Positions 26,281 to 35,122 of a stretch of 64,000 nt of DNA are shown here, piece after piece. The translations under genes and the position numbers were made by a program. The stretch is from Hallella multisaccharivorax DSM 17128 (GTDB lineage: Bacteria > Bacteroidota > Bacteroidia > Bacteroidales > Bacteroidaceae). Under the pieces are notes generated by a model that worked only from the letters and a program-made list of their open reading frames with translations, did not search any database and had not been told where the DNA came from. The DNA is taken from NCBI RefSeq assembly GCF_000218235.1, contig NZ_GL945017.1, forward strand, positions 3,114,422-3,178,421. Reading direction: 5' to 3'. Numbering within the stretch: position 1 is the first letter of the stretch; each line of letters opens with the position of its first letter.

Positions 26281-27609
26281 CTACTTCAACGTTGGCATAT
26301 TATGCATCATCTGTCTCATACCGCTGCCAGTTACCATCTTCATCATCTTACGTGTTTGGTCGAACTGCTTGATAAGTCTGTTAACCTCTTGAATAGTTGT
26401 ACCCGATCCTTTGGCAATACGCAATTTACGGCTTTGATTGAGAATTTCAGGATTGGTACGCTCTTGAGGCGTCATGGAGCGGATAATAGCCTCAATGCCA
26501 TTAAAAGCATTATTGTCAATGTCCACATTCTTAATAGCTTTGCCTACTCCGGGAATCATCGAAGCGAGATCTTTGATGTTGCCCATTTTTTTGATTTGCT
26601 CAATCTGTTTGAGAAAGTCGTTAAAGTCGAATTTATTTTTTTGTATTTTCTTCTGTAATCGTTTGGCCTCCTCTTCATCAAACTGCTCTTGTGCACGCTC
26701 CACGAGAGAAACTACGTCACCCATACCAAGAATACGGTCGGCCATACGATCGGGATGGAAAACATCAATGGCTTCCATCTTTTCTCCAGTTCCGATGAAC
26801 TTGATGGGCTTGGTAACCACGGTACGGATGGAAAGTGCCGCGCCGCCTCTGGTGTCGCCATCGAGTTTGGTGAGCACTACACCGTCGAAATCGAGGCGGT
26901 CATTGAACTCTTTGGCAGTATTAACGGCATCTTGACCAGTCATGGAATCGACCACAAAGAGCGTCTCATCGGGATGAATATGATTCTTAAGTGAAGAGAT
27001 CTCGTTCATCATCTGCTCATCAACAGCCAATCGGCCGGCGGTATCGATGATGACTACATCATGCCCTTTCATCTTGGCTTCCTGAAGAGCATGATCTGCA
27101 ATCTCATTGACATTCTTATTATCGGGTTCACTATATACAGAGACACTAACACCCTCGCCTACAACTTTCAACTGGTCAATAGCAGCTGGACGGTAGATGT
27201 CACAAGCAACGAGCAATGGATTTTTGTGCTGCTTGTTTTTAAGCAAGTTAGCGAGCTTACCGCTAAAGGTAGTTTTACCCGATCCCTGCAGACCCGACAT
27301 TAATATGACAGACGGTCTGCTATTCAGATGGAGCTCAGCAGCCTCACCTCCCATTAATCTCGCCAGTTCATCGTGAACTATCTTCACCATGAGTTGGCCT
27401 GGTTTGATGGCAGTAAGCACATTCATTCCCAAGGCTTTTTCCTTTACAGTATCCGTGAAATCCTTTGCCACCTTATAGTTGACATCGGCATCCAGAAGTG
27501 CGCGGCGTACATCTTTTAGGGTCGCCGCAACATTGAGTTCTGTTATCTTTCCTTCACCTTTAAGTATCTTAAAAGAACGTTCAAGGCGGTCTGTTAAATT
27601 CTCAAACAT
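26281..27609 (-). CDS. ffh: Signal recognition particle protein Ffh
   Basis: A 442-residue SRP GTPase that binds signal sequences and 4.5S RNA. The helical N domain is followed by the G domain with GLQGSGKTTFSGKLA, DTAGRLAVDEQ and TKLDGDTRGG, then the methionine-rich M domain (RKMMKMVTGSGMRQMM) at the C-terminus. Length is typical. A -7 element TACCTTTG lies 24 bp upstream. No SRP RNA gene is recognised nearby. Confidence 0.96.
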   Translation of the reverse strand: MFENLTDRLERSFKILKGEGKITELNVAATLKDVRRALLDADVNYKVAKDFTDTVKEKALGMNVLTAIKPGQLMVKIVHDELARLMGGEAAELHLNSRPSVILMSGLQGSGKTTFSGKLANLLKNKQHKNPLLVACDIYRPAAIDQLKVVGEGVSVSVYSEPDNKNVNEIADHALQEAKMKGHDVVIIDTAGRLAVDEQMMNEISSLKNHIHPDETLFVVDSMTGQDAVNTAKEFNDRLDFDGVVLTKLDGDTRGGAALSIRTVVTKPIKFIGTGEKMEAIDVFHPDRMADRILGMGDVVSLVERAQEQFDEEEAKRLQKKIQKNKFDFNDFLKQIEQIKKMGNIKDLASMIPGVGKAIKNVDIDNNAFNGIEAIIRSMTPQERTNPEILNQSRKLRIAKGSGTTIQEVNRLIKQFDQTRKMMKMVTGSGMRQMMHNMPTLK

Positions 27610-27632
27610 TTTCTCTTATAACTAATTTTCTG

Positions 27633-27640
27633 CAAAGGTA
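27633..27640 (-). promoter_or_regulatory. -7 promoter element of ffh
   Basis: TACCTTTG on the minus strand matches TAnnTTTG, followed by GC. The -33 region is weak. The element sits 24 bp before the ffh start. Confidence 0.5.
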
Positions 27641-27682
27641 ACCAATAATTTGCGAAAGGGGAAATAAAAATGAATTTTATGA

Positions 27683-28465
27683 TTAACCTTGTTCTGCTAA
27701 GTGCTTCCTGATTTTTGTCAGGTATGCTTCCATGGCAACCGAGTCCTTATTGTCGATAATTTGAAGGAGTTCTTTCAACTCAGTCCGGATTTGTGCGACT
27801 TGATCATGCGTATAAGGATTGAAAAGAATCTCCTGTAGTAGATAATTGTCTTCAGACAATACTCCGCGGGCAATATTCATATGACGTTTGAAGGTAGTGC
27901 CCGGCGCATCCTGGTGTTTCATGACGGCGGCAAAGACGAATGTGGAGACGAAAGGGATACTCAACGAGTATGCCACAGTACGGTCATGCTCTTCAAAAGT
28001 ATATTCATAGATGTGGAGCCCCAGACGCTGATAGAGATCCTTAAAGAAAATGCGCCCCATATAGTCTCCTTCACTGATAATGATAGCGTTCTCTTCTGAA
28101 AGTTGGTTAAGATTGGCAAAAGTAGGGCCGAACATAGGGTGTGTTGACACATAGGGGTGTCCACTCTTTTCATAGTAGTCTTTTAAGTCTGTCTTAACCG
28201 ATGCAATGTCTGAGATGATGCAATCTTTGGGCAGATAAGGCATAATTTCGTCGAAAGCCGGTTTTGTGAACTTTACCGTGACGGCATTGATAACGAGTTC
28301 GGGAGCGAAAGCCTTTACTTCATCCATCGAAGTGAAGCGCTGACAGTTATAGGTGAAGCGCATTCGTTTGGGGTCACGCTCCACTACTGCTACTTCGTGA
28401 TCAAAACTTAACAGGTCTATAAAGAAGGAGCCCATTTTTCCGGCTCCCATAATCAGGATTCTCAT
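27683..28465 (-). CDS. tyrA: Prephenate dehydrogenase
   Basis: A 260-residue NAD-dependent enzyme converting prephenate to 4-hydroxyphenylpyruvate for tyrosine synthesis. The N-terminal dinucleotide motif is MGAGKMGSFF, and STHPMFGP near residue 110 is the conserved prephenate-site segment. It is the last of four genes in the Phe/Tyr cluster, 23 bp behind the DAHP synthase/chorismate mutase gene. It lacks a fused chorismate mutase, consistent with that activity being supplied by the neighbour. Confidence 0.92.
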   Translation of the reverse strand: MRILIMGAGKMGSFFIDLLSFDHEVAVVERDPKRMRFTYNCQRFTSMDEVKAFAPELVINAVTVKFTKPAFDEIMPYLPKDCIISDIASVKTDLKDYYEKSGHPYVSTHPMFGPTFANLNQLSEENAIIISEGDYMGRIFFKDLYQRLGLHIYEYTFEEHDRTVAYSLSIPFVSTFVFAAVMKHQDAPGTTFKRHMNIARGVLSEDNYLLQEILFNPYTHDQVAQIRTELKELLQIIDNKDSVAMEAYLTKIRKHLAEQG

Positions 28466-28488
28466 ATTGTTAAGTTTACTTGATCATT

Positions 28489-29559
28489 TTATTCATTGAC
28501 GATTTGTAATTGTTGTCGAACACTCTCTTCATGAATCAGTTCAAACATATGGGCTGCGAATTCAGGAGCCATACCGCAGAGAGATGCTTGCGCGCCACGT
28601 TTCTCAAGAATCTCTCCATAACGATTTGCCTGAAGTACTGTCATGTTATGCTCTTTCTTGAATGTGCCAATCTCGCGGCATACGCGGAAACGCTTCGCAA
28701 GGAGGTCCATGAGTTGATTATCAATCTCATCGATTTGAGAGCGTAACTGCCTAATTCCTTCTGTAGTGGTATGCTCACTTCTAACCACCAGCAGGCTTAG
28801 AATGTAATCCAGAATATCAGGTGTCACTTGTTGTTTGGCATCACTCCATGCACTGTCAGGGTCGCAGTGGCTTTCAACAATAAGTCCGTCGAACCCCAAA
28901 TCCATTGCCTGTTGACAAAGAGGGGCGATGAGGTCTCGCCTGCCGCCGATATGGCTTGGATCACAAAGAATGGGAAGGTTAGGAACACGGCGATGCAACT
29001 CTATGGGTATCTGCCACATGGGGAGGTTACGGTAAATCTTTTTGTCGTAGCTTGAGAACCCACGGTGAATGGCACCAAGTCTTTTTATACCGGCTTGATT
29101 AATTCTCTGCATGGCGCCGATCCAAAGTTCAAGGTCGGGATTGACGGGATTTTTCACGAGCACAGGGCCTTCGAAGCCTTTGAGGCTGTCTGCAAGTTCT
29201 TGTATTGCAAAAGGATTGGCGGTGGTGCGTGCTCCCACCCATAAGATATCTACGCCGTACTTGCAAGCAAGCTTTACATGTTCGGGTGTTGCTACTTCTG
29301 TGGCAATGAGCATTCCTGTCTCCTTCTTTACTTCCTGAAGCCAGGGGAGAGCTTTCTCGCCGTTTCCTTCGAAGCCTCCTGGTTTCGTGCGTGGCTTCCA
29401 TACTCCAGCTCGAAACATATGGCATCCTTTTGTAGCAAGGTTCCGGGCGGTAGTCATAACTTGCTCTTCTGTCTCGGCTGAGCAAGGACCTGCTATGATT
29501 AAAGGGCGGTCACCGCCATTGTCTGACGGCAAGTTAAGGGATTCAAGTTCCAATTCCAT
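28489..29559 (-). CDS. Bifunctional DAHP synthase/chorismate mutase
   Basis: A 356-residue fusion. Residues about 1-255 form a class I-beta type 3-deoxy-7-phosphoheptulonate synthase (IIAGPCSAE, MFRAGVWKPRTKPGGFEG, LCDPSHIGG). About 265-356 form an AroQ-type chorismate mutase (IRQLRSQIDEIDNQLMDLLAKRF). It therefore starts the shikimate pathway and makes prephenate for both flanking enzymes. The mutase domain may also act as a feedback sensor, as in other such fusions. It lies 37 bp behind the aminotransferase gene. Confidence 0.93.
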   Translation of the reverse strand: MELELESLNLPSDNGGDRPLIIAGPCSAETEEQVMTTARNLATKGCHMFRAGVWKPRTKPGGFEGNGEKALPWLQEVKKETGMLIATEVATPEHVKLACKYGVDILWVGARTTANPFAIQELADSLKGFEGPVLVKNPVNPDLELWIGAMQRINQAGIKRLGAIHRGFSSYDKKIYRNLPMWQIPIELHRRVPNLPILCDPSHIGGRRDLIAPLCQQAMDLGFDGLIVESHCDPDSAWSDAKQQVTPDILDYILSLLVVRSEHTTTEGIRQLRSQIDEIDNQLMDLLAKRFRVCREIGTFKKEHNMTVLQANRYGEILEKRGAQASLCGMAPEFAAHMFELIHEESVRQQLQIVNE

Positions 29560-29596
29560 AATAAAATATAATTAATCATTAAGTGTTTTTTATATA

Positions 29597-30766
29597 TTAC
29601 TTGTTATAGTTTACTTTTGTTATTCTCTCAAGCGCTTCTCTCATCTTCTCATCTTTTGTGCAGAGGCTGATACGAATATAACGCTTCCCGTTGTTCCCAA
29701 ATATGAATCCTGGTGTGATGAATACGCGAGCTTCGTGGAGGACAGCTTCCGTTAGATCTTCTACATTGGCGTATTTCTCAGGAATCTTTCCCCAAAGGAA
29801 CATACCTACTTGTGAGGGATCAAATGTACATCCAAGCACTCTCATTATCTCCTCGGCAATCAGACGGCGCCGACGATAGTTTTCAATATTGTTTTCCCGA
29901 TGCCATTCAGGAGTATTGGTGTTATAAGCTTCAGCGGCTGCAAGCTGTATGCCCCTGAAGGAGCCGTTTTCAATGTTACTTTGTATTTTGAACATCCAGG
30001 AGATGTGTTCTTTGTTTCCTATCATCATTGCCACGCGCCATCCAGGCATATTATGGCTTTTTGACATGGAGTTGAGCTCAATACAGTAGTCCTTAGCATC
30101 AGGAATCTGCATAATGCTCAGTGGATGTTCGTTTAGAATGAGAGAGTAAGGGTTATCATTGACGACAAGGATATCGTGTTTCTTGGCAAAAACCACGAGC
30201 TTCTCCAATGTTTCTATGCGGGTGTCTCCTCCTGTCGGCATGTTGGGATAATTGGTCCACATTACTTTCACGCCTTTAAGATCCATACGTTCCAATTGTT
30301 CAAAATCGGGTTGCCATCCATTGTCCTCTCTTAAATCATAATTGACGATTTGAGTGCCGAATATTTTATTAATGGCAGTATAGGTAGGATAACCTGGGTC
30401 AGGAATGAGTACCTTGTCTCCGGGATTACAGAAGGCGAGCGTAACATACATGATTCCTTCCTTTGATCCTATGATAGGTTGTATCTCCGTCATAGGATCC
30501 AGGTGGACATCATAGGTGCGCTCATAAAAACAGGCCATAGCTTGACGTAATTCCGGCAGCCCGCTTGTTGGCTGGTAGCCGTGGGCATGTGGATTGTGTG
30601 CCACCTCACATAGTTTGTCAATCGTCTGTTTTGACGGTGGCATGTCAGGTGAGCCAATGGCAAGTGAGATGATATCCTGTCCTTGTGCATTGAGACGGGC
30701 CACTTCTTTTAGTTTGCGGCTAAAATAGTATTCTTGAATGTCGTTAACTCTTGATGCTGGTTTCAT
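29597..30766 (-). CDS. Class I/II aminotransferase of the Phe/Tyr cluster
   Basis: A 389-residue PLP enzyme. TNYPNMPTGG, DNPYSLILN and NSMSKSHNMPGWRVAMMIG, with the PLP lysine, are visible in order. It starts 3 bp behind pheA, so the two are translated together. The most likely role is transamination of phenylpyruvate and 4-hydroxyphenylpyruvate. Related proteins are often annotated as aspartate or LL-diaminopimelate aminotransferase, and sequence alone does not decide between these. Confidence 0.85.
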   Translation of the reverse strand: MKPASRVNDIQEYYFSRKLKEVARLNAQGQDIISLAIGSPDMPPSKQTIDKLCEVAHNPHAHGYQPTSGLPELRQAMACFYERTYDVHLDPMTEIQPIIGSKEGIMYVTLAFCNPGDKVLIPDPGYPTYTAINKIFGTQIVNYDLREDNGWQPDFEQLERMDLKGVKVMWTNYPNMPTGGDTRIETLEKLVVFAKKHDILVVNDNPYSLILNEHPLSIMQIPDAKDYCIELNSMSKSHNMPGWRVAMMIGNKEHISWMFKIQSNIENGSFRGIQLAAAEAYNTNTPEWHRENNIENYRRRRLIAEEIMRVLGCTFDPSQVGMFLWGKIPEKYANVEDLTEAVLHEARVFITPGFIFGNNGKRYIRISLCTKDEKMREALERITKVNYNK

Positions 30767-30769
30767 ATC

Positions 30770-31600
30770 TTATGCTGCTTTATATTCTCCAAGGATTTTG
30801 ATGGATTTGACAAGTGGGGTAATGGCGTCAATCGACTGTCGGTAACGGATGAGGTCTGTGTAAGTTACGTCAACGTAGAACATGTATTCCCACTCATGAC
30901 CGATTACGGGGAGTGACTGGATCTTAGTGAGGTTGATGTCATAGAAACTGAGGATGGTCAGCACCTTTGAAAGCGAGCCTTCCGTATGGGGTAGGGTGAA
31001 GACAACGGTTGATTTATCGACATCATTTAGAGGACGTAGGTAGTCTGCTTTTCGTGGGTCTGTGGTGATGAGAAATCTCGTGAAGTTGTGCTTATTGTCC
31101 TCGATATGATCCTCCAGAATTTTCAACCCATACATCTTGGCAGCCTCAGCATGGCAGATAGCCGCCCATCCGTGGCACTGGTGTTCATGGATGTATTTCG
31201 CACTTCCTGCGGTGTCTTCTGCCTCTACGATTTTTAGCTCCGCATGGGTTGAAAGATATTCACGGCATTGCATAAGTGCTACAGGATGGGAGTGTACCTC
31301 ATGTATCGTCGTCCAGTCATCGTCTGGAAGGCAGCAGATGCAGTGGGTAATGTGTAGTTTATGTTCACCAACTATGGTTGTACCGCTGTCGCGGAGCAAC
31401 TCATAATTGTGAAGTAACGATCCGGCAATGGTATTTTCAATGGCAAGTAAGCTTATGACTGTAGGATCTTGATGGACGTTGGCAAAAACTTGCTCGAAGG
31501 TATCACAGCAAATGAGTTGTACCTGCTCATTGTGGAAATACTCGTGTGCCGCAATGTCATGAAACGATCCTTGTATGCCCTGAATGGCGATTCTTTTCAT
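30770..31600 (-). CDS. pheA: Prephenate dehydratase
   Basis: A 276-residue monofunctional enzyme converting prephenate to phenylpyruvate. It starts MKRIAIQGIQGSFHDIAAHEYF, the usual N-terminus, and carries the catalytic TRF motif in NFTRFLITT near residue 160-170. The C-terminal ACT domain (HTEGSLSKVLTILSFYDINLTKIQSLP) binds phenylalanine for feedback control. I chose 31600 over the longer frame from 31687, which would run through the leader hairpins. It heads the pheA-aminotransferase-DAHP synthase-tyrA operon. Confidence 0.94.
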   Translation of the reverse strand: MKRIAIQGIQGSFHDIAAHEYFHNEQVQLICCDTFEQVFANVHQDPTVISLLAIENTIAGSLLHNYELLRDSGTTIVGEHKLHITHCICCLPDDDWTTIHEVHSHPVALMQCREYLSTHAELKIVEAEDTAGSAKYIHEHQCHGWAAICHAEAAKMYGLKILEDHIEDNKHNFTRFLITTDPRKADYLRPLNDVDKSTVVFTLPHTEGSLSKVLTILSFYDINLTKIQSLPVIGHEWEYMFYVDVTYTDLIRYRQSIDAITPLVKSIKILGEYKAA

Positions 31601-31645
31601 CTGATTTATTATTGTCTGTTTTTTGTTCGTATTGCTAAAACAAAT

Positions 31646-31700
31646 GTCCCACTCCATATTGTTTATGAAGCGGGACTTTGTATGCAACCTCCTTGGAGGT
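31646..31700 (-). promoter_or_regulatory. Two hairpins in the pheA leader, possible attenuator
   Basis: In the transcribed leader on the minus strand, ACCTCC-AA-GGAGGT (about 31700-31687) is followed by a larger hairpin, GTCCCGCTTC with GGAGTGGGAC (31676-31646, including G-T pairs), and then ATTTGTTTT. The second hairpin with its T-rich tail resembles a weak terminator 46 nt before the pheA start. I see no short leader peptide rich in Phe codons, so the control signal is unknown. Confidence 0.35.
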
Positions 31701-31724
31701 GTCGTATCTCTTGAGTCTTAAGTT

Positions 31725-31754
31725 GAAATCTACACGCAACTTCCCGCTTCACAA
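31725..31754 (-). promoter_or_regulatory. Promoter of the pheA operon
   Basis: On the minus strand TTG (31754-31752), 19 bases, then TAGATTTC (31732-31725), one base off the TAnnTTTG consensus. It leaves a leader of about 110 nt before pheA. Confidence 0.6.
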
Positions 31755-31948
31755 TTTCTTGTAAAGTAAAAGTAATAATAGGAATATGTTGTGAAGAATC
31801 TCATAATATCGACTTTTCTATTTTTTATTGAATGACTTATTCTTGTTAAATCATTGGCAAAATTATAGTTTTTATTTAAAACATGCAAGAAAAATGATGA
31901 AAAAATTATCATTATAGCTAATTTTGCAGCAAGAGTAGTTTTAATGAT

Positions 31949-32713
31949 ATGAAGGTACACATTATAATATATAGTATTTTTTCTTTTCTTGTGACGTCAA
32001 TGGATGCCAGTGCCCAAAGCGACCGACACATCTTTAGGACATCTTCTCCGGTGAGGTTCATCCCTGGCAGTGCATTGTTACAAACGAATCCCACAACGGG
32101 GATGTCATTCCAAAATGTAGGTTCACCTTTTATGGAAACTCCTGTAGGGTTTAAGCAGAGAGAGGATGAAACTCAGACAGCAGATTATAACACCGATATA
32201 AGTAAATGTGATAGCGAAGAAGGTAAACCCAAAGGACAGCTTCATGGAAGTGTGGAACTCAGTGTTATGGCCGGTTTTGGGAAAAATGCTCCCAAGGGCG
32301 CAGGCTTCTCGCAGAATATCAATCTTGATTATACTACTCCTGTCGGGAAACGTGGTTGGCTTACTGCTGGCGGATATATGAATCATCTTAACTGGAGTGG
32401 TATGAATCTTACTTCTGCGGGCGTCTATGGTGAGTTGGGCTATCAGCTCAACGATCAGTGGTCTGCGTATGTCTATGGTCAAAAATCACTCGTAAATAGT
32501 GGGAGCTATGGTTATGCCTATCCTTATGTTGGCTATGGTAGCGGAGGGTTAGGGTACTACAGCTATCCTGCCTATAATCCTTATGCTGATCGTCTTGGTG
32601 CAGCTCTCCGTTGGACTCCGAACAAGAACTTCATGTTGCAAATATCCGTCGAAAAAGACTGGATGCCCAAGCGGGACAATGTCTATTTCCGACGGTATGA
32701 TTATCAGCGATAA
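31949..32713 (+). CDS. Exported Gly/Tyr-rich protein of unknown function
   Basis: A 254-residue protein with a signal peptide (cleavage near DASAQ, residue 23). The middle, from about residue 95, alternates hydrophobic and polar residues (GSVELSVMAGFGK, WLTAGGYMNHLNWSG, VYGELGYQLNDQWSAYVYGQ), as in outer-membrane beta strands. A Tyr/Gly-rich stretch follows (YGSGGLGYYSYPAYNPYA), and the end LRWTPNKNFMLQISVEKDW also looks like strands. I do not recognise a named family; a small outer-membrane beta-barrel is the best guess. A TAATTTTG element lies at 31919-31926, 22 bp before the start. It is convergent with copA, with only 10 bp between the stops. Confidence 0.75.
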   Translation: MKVHIIIYSIFSFLVTSMDASAQSDRHIFRTSSPVRFIPGSALLQTNPTTGMSFQNVGSPFMETPVGFKQREDETQTADYNTDISKCDSEEGKPKGQLHGSVELSVMAGFGKNAPKGAGFSQNINLDYTTPVGKRGWLTAGGYMNHLNWSGMNLTSAGVYGELGYQLNDQWSAYVYGQKSLVNSGSYGYAYPYVGYGSGGLGYYSYPAYNPYADRLGAALRWTPNKNFMLQISVEKDWMPKRDNVYFRRYDYQR

Positions 32714-32723
32714 TCTTTTCTTA

Positions 32724-34628
32724 TTAGTTTTTAATGAGCTTGAGACGCAATGAGTTGAGGACTACGCTGACGCTGGAAAAAGCCATCAGTGCAGATCCCC
32801 ACATGGGGGTCAGCTGAAGAGGAGGATTGTTGTAGAAGAGATAGAGCACACCTGCGGCCAAGGGAATACAAATAATATTGTAGATGAATGCCCAGAAGAG
32901 GTTCTCCCAAATCATGTGTGTAGTTTTCTTGCTGAGTGAGAAGCTAAAAGGCAGCGCTCGCAAGTCATCAGTCATCAGGGTCACTTGGGCTACGTCCATA
33001 GCTATGTCAGTGCCTGTGCCGATAGCAATGGATACATCGGCAAGTGCCAATGCTTGCGTGTCATTGATACCATCGCCAATCATCGCTACGGTTTTACCTT
33101 CCGCTTTCAGTTTCCTGACAATATTCTCTTTGTCCTGTGGTATGCATTTTGACTGATAATGTTTGATGCCTGCTTTTTCAGCCCAGTATTTAGCAGCCTC
33201 TTCTTTATCACCACTCATCATCCACACCTCAATCCCCCGTTGCTGCAGCTCTTCCATGGCAATGGAAGCATATGGTTTCAGCTTCTCACGCTCTTCAAGT
33301 GGTAGGTTATCAGCCTTTGTGAAGTCCACTTTTTGGTTTGGGATAGTCAGAGTACCTGTTTTATCCGTTACTAAGACATTTACCTTGCGCATGCGCTCAA
33401 GAGCGGTAGCATCCTTAATCAGTATATGTTGCTCAGCCGCCTTCCCGATACCTACCATCAAGGCGGTGGGGGTGGCGAGACCCATTGCGCATGGGCAGGC
33501 AATCACCAAAACGGTCACTGCTGATACGATAGCCTTTGGTAAGAGAGTCAATCCTCCAAGCCAGAGCCACATCAGCAAGGTAATCAAGGCTAATGCAGTG
33601 ACTGTGGGCACAAAAACCATGACAGCTTTGTCAACGATACGTTGTACAGGGGCTTTGGATCCTTCTGCTTCCTGTACCATGCGTATGATATGGGCAAGGG
33701 CCGTATTTTCGCCTACTTGCCGTGCACGCATGCGGAACTTGCCTTGTGAAGGGATTGTGCCGGCTAGTACTTTCGCCCCTTTTTTCTTTTCTGCCGGAGT
33801 AGGCTCGCCAGTGATCATGCTCTCGTCTACATAGGCTGCATCAGCCGTCATAAAGCTCTCTGCCGAAATGACCTCACCGTCGACAGGTACTTTCTCACCA
33901 GGACGTACCTCAAGGATGTCCCCTACATCAATGGTAGAGATGGGTACCTCGCGTACCTCACCGTCTTCAATGATATGAGCGGTTTTGGGAGCCATTCCCA
34001 TGAGCTGGCGTATACTTTTTGCCGTACTGTCTTTCGCTTTTTCTTCCAATAACCTTCCTGTAAGCACAAAGGTGATGATCATGCCACAGGAGTCAAAATA
34101 CGTAAGGGAGGTATCTCCCCAGAAAGTATTCCACACGGAGAAGACAAAGGCTATGGCCGTCGACAGAGCTACAAGTGTGTCCATATTGGCGGTGCCATGG
34201 CACAATTGGCGTATGGCAGTCTGATAGAAACGCCCGCCACAGAAAACCATGTTGGCAAGGGCTATCAATAACCCTGCCTGATTGGACATATTGCTCCCGC
34301 CTAAGGAAATCCAGTGCATATTAACAGTCATTCCGACGATGGAGAGTACCCATGAAAGAATAGTCTTGCGGACAAGGATGGTATAGGTGCGTTTTTGTAT
34401 TTCCTCTACAGACCGGTCTTTTTCTATGACAAGATCATATCCAATCCCATTGATTTCCTTTTTCATGGTCTCCAAAGAGATCTTCTCTGGGTTGAAGTCA
34501 ACCAATGCGGACCTACCAGCAAGGCTCACTGCCGCGTGACTGATACCCGGCAGCGAGTTGAGCTTCTTCTCAATGTTGGCAGAGCATGATGCGCATGCCA
34601 TGCCAACGACAGGTATGGTTTGTTTCAT
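32724..34628 (-). CDS. copA: Copper-type P1B ATPase with a very short nucleotide-binding domain
   Basis: A 634-residue membrane pump. One N-terminal heavy-metal domain has GMACASC (Cys12, Cys15). The membrane motif ACPCAMGL, the actuator motif TGEP, the phosphorylation site DKTGTLT and the hinge GDGIND are all intact. Between DKTGTLT and the MMSGDK segment there are only about 45 residues, and the normal N-domain with its SEHP-type HP motif is absent, without any frameshift. This makes the protein about 100 residues shorter than usual CopA. It lies 14 bp behind the chaperone gene. Copper or silver export is inferred from CPC and the HMA neighbour. Confidence 0.88.
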   Translation of the reverse strand: MKQTIPVVGMACASCSANIEKKLNSLPGISHAAVSLAGRSALVDFNPEKISLETMKKEINGIGYDLVIEKDRSVEEIQKRTYTILVRKTILSWVLSIVGMTVNMHWISLGGSNMSNQAGLLIALANMVFCGGRFYQTAIRQLCHGTANMDTLVALSTAIAFVFSVWNTFWGDTSLTYFDSCGMIITFVLTGRLLEEKAKDSTAKSIRQLMGMAPKTAHIIEDGEVREVPISTIDVGDILEVRPGEKVPVDGEVISAESFMTADAAYVDESMITGEPTPAEKKKGAKVLAGTIPSQGKFRMRARQVGENTALAHIIRMVQEAEGSKAPVQRIVDKAVMVFVPTVTALALITLLMWLWLGGLTLLPKAIVSAVTVLVIACPCAMGLATPTALMVGIGKAAEQHILIKDATALERMRKVNVLVTDKTGTLTIPNQKVDFTKADNLPLEEREKLKPYASIAMEELQQRGIEVWMMSGDKEEAAKYWAEKAGIKHYQSKCIPQDKENIVRKLKAEGKTVAMIGDGINDTQALALADVSIAIGTGTDIAMDVAQVTLMTDDLRALPFSFSLSKKTTHMIWENLFWAFIYNIICIPLAAGVLYLFYNNPPLQLTPMWGSALMAFSSVSVVLNSLRLKLIKN

Positions 34629-34642
34629 TCAATTTTCCCTTT

Positions 34643-34852
34643 TTACAGCTCCATCTCATAGTGTCCGGCTGCATCGATTGCATCCTTCATCTGTGCTGGA
34701 GTTACTTGTGTGTCATCAAAATCTACGGTGACGTTGTGCTCACTGAGGGAGGCTACTGCTTGAGCCACACCATTTAGTGCGTTGAGTGCATTTTCCACAT
34801 GAGTCTTACAGTGCTCGCATTTCATGCCATTGACTGTATATGTCCTTTTCAT
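34643..34852 (-). CDS. Small heavy-metal-associated (CopZ-like) chaperone
   Basis: A 69-residue HMA-domain protein with the metal site GMKCEHCKTHV (Cys12, Cys15), which would bind copper(I) and deliver it to the adjacent ATPase. Its start lies 63 bp behind a TAACTTTG promoter element, and it heads the two-gene operon with copA. Length is that of a single HMA domain with nothing added. Confidence 0.9.
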   Translation of the reverse strand: MKRTYTVNGMKCEHCKTHVENALNALNGVAQAVASLSEHNVTVDFDDTQVTPAQMKDAIDAAGHYEMEL

Positions 34853-34914
34853 TTTGAGTATAATTTAATAATTGATTAAAAATAAATGCTTGTATCTCTT
34901 TATTAGTTACGTTG

Positions 34915-34922
34915 CAAAGTTA
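34915..34922 (-). promoter_or_regulatory. -7 promoter element of copZ-copA
   Basis: TAACTTTG followed by GC on the minus strand fits TAnnTTTG. No convincing TTG lies at the standard distance, so the promoter may need an activator. Confidence 0.5.
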
Positions 34923-35019
34923 GCACTTTCTTCATTAAAAAGCTTTATGGAATGATGGATGAATTTTATGGTTTTCAGAAAAAAAACATATACACCTTGT
35001 ATATTTTCCAACTTCTATT

Positions 35020-35049
35020 TTGTGTTGTAATTATTTTTAAATACCTTTG
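35020..35049 (+). promoter_or_regulatory. Promoter of the Fur-family regulator gene
   Basis: TTG (35020-35022), 19 bases, then TACCTTTG (35042-35049), an exact consensus. It gives a leader of about 65 nt. Confidence 0.75.
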
Positions 35050-35122
35050 CAGCAAACTGCTAATAAAAATTGATTTCATCAAAAGATAGTAGTGAAAATT
35101 TTCAAGAATAATAGAAGACGAC

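Noticed and set aside
31601..31687. Longer pheA start at 31687
   Set aside because: The extra 29 residues run through the leader hairpins and the family N-terminus begins at 31600.
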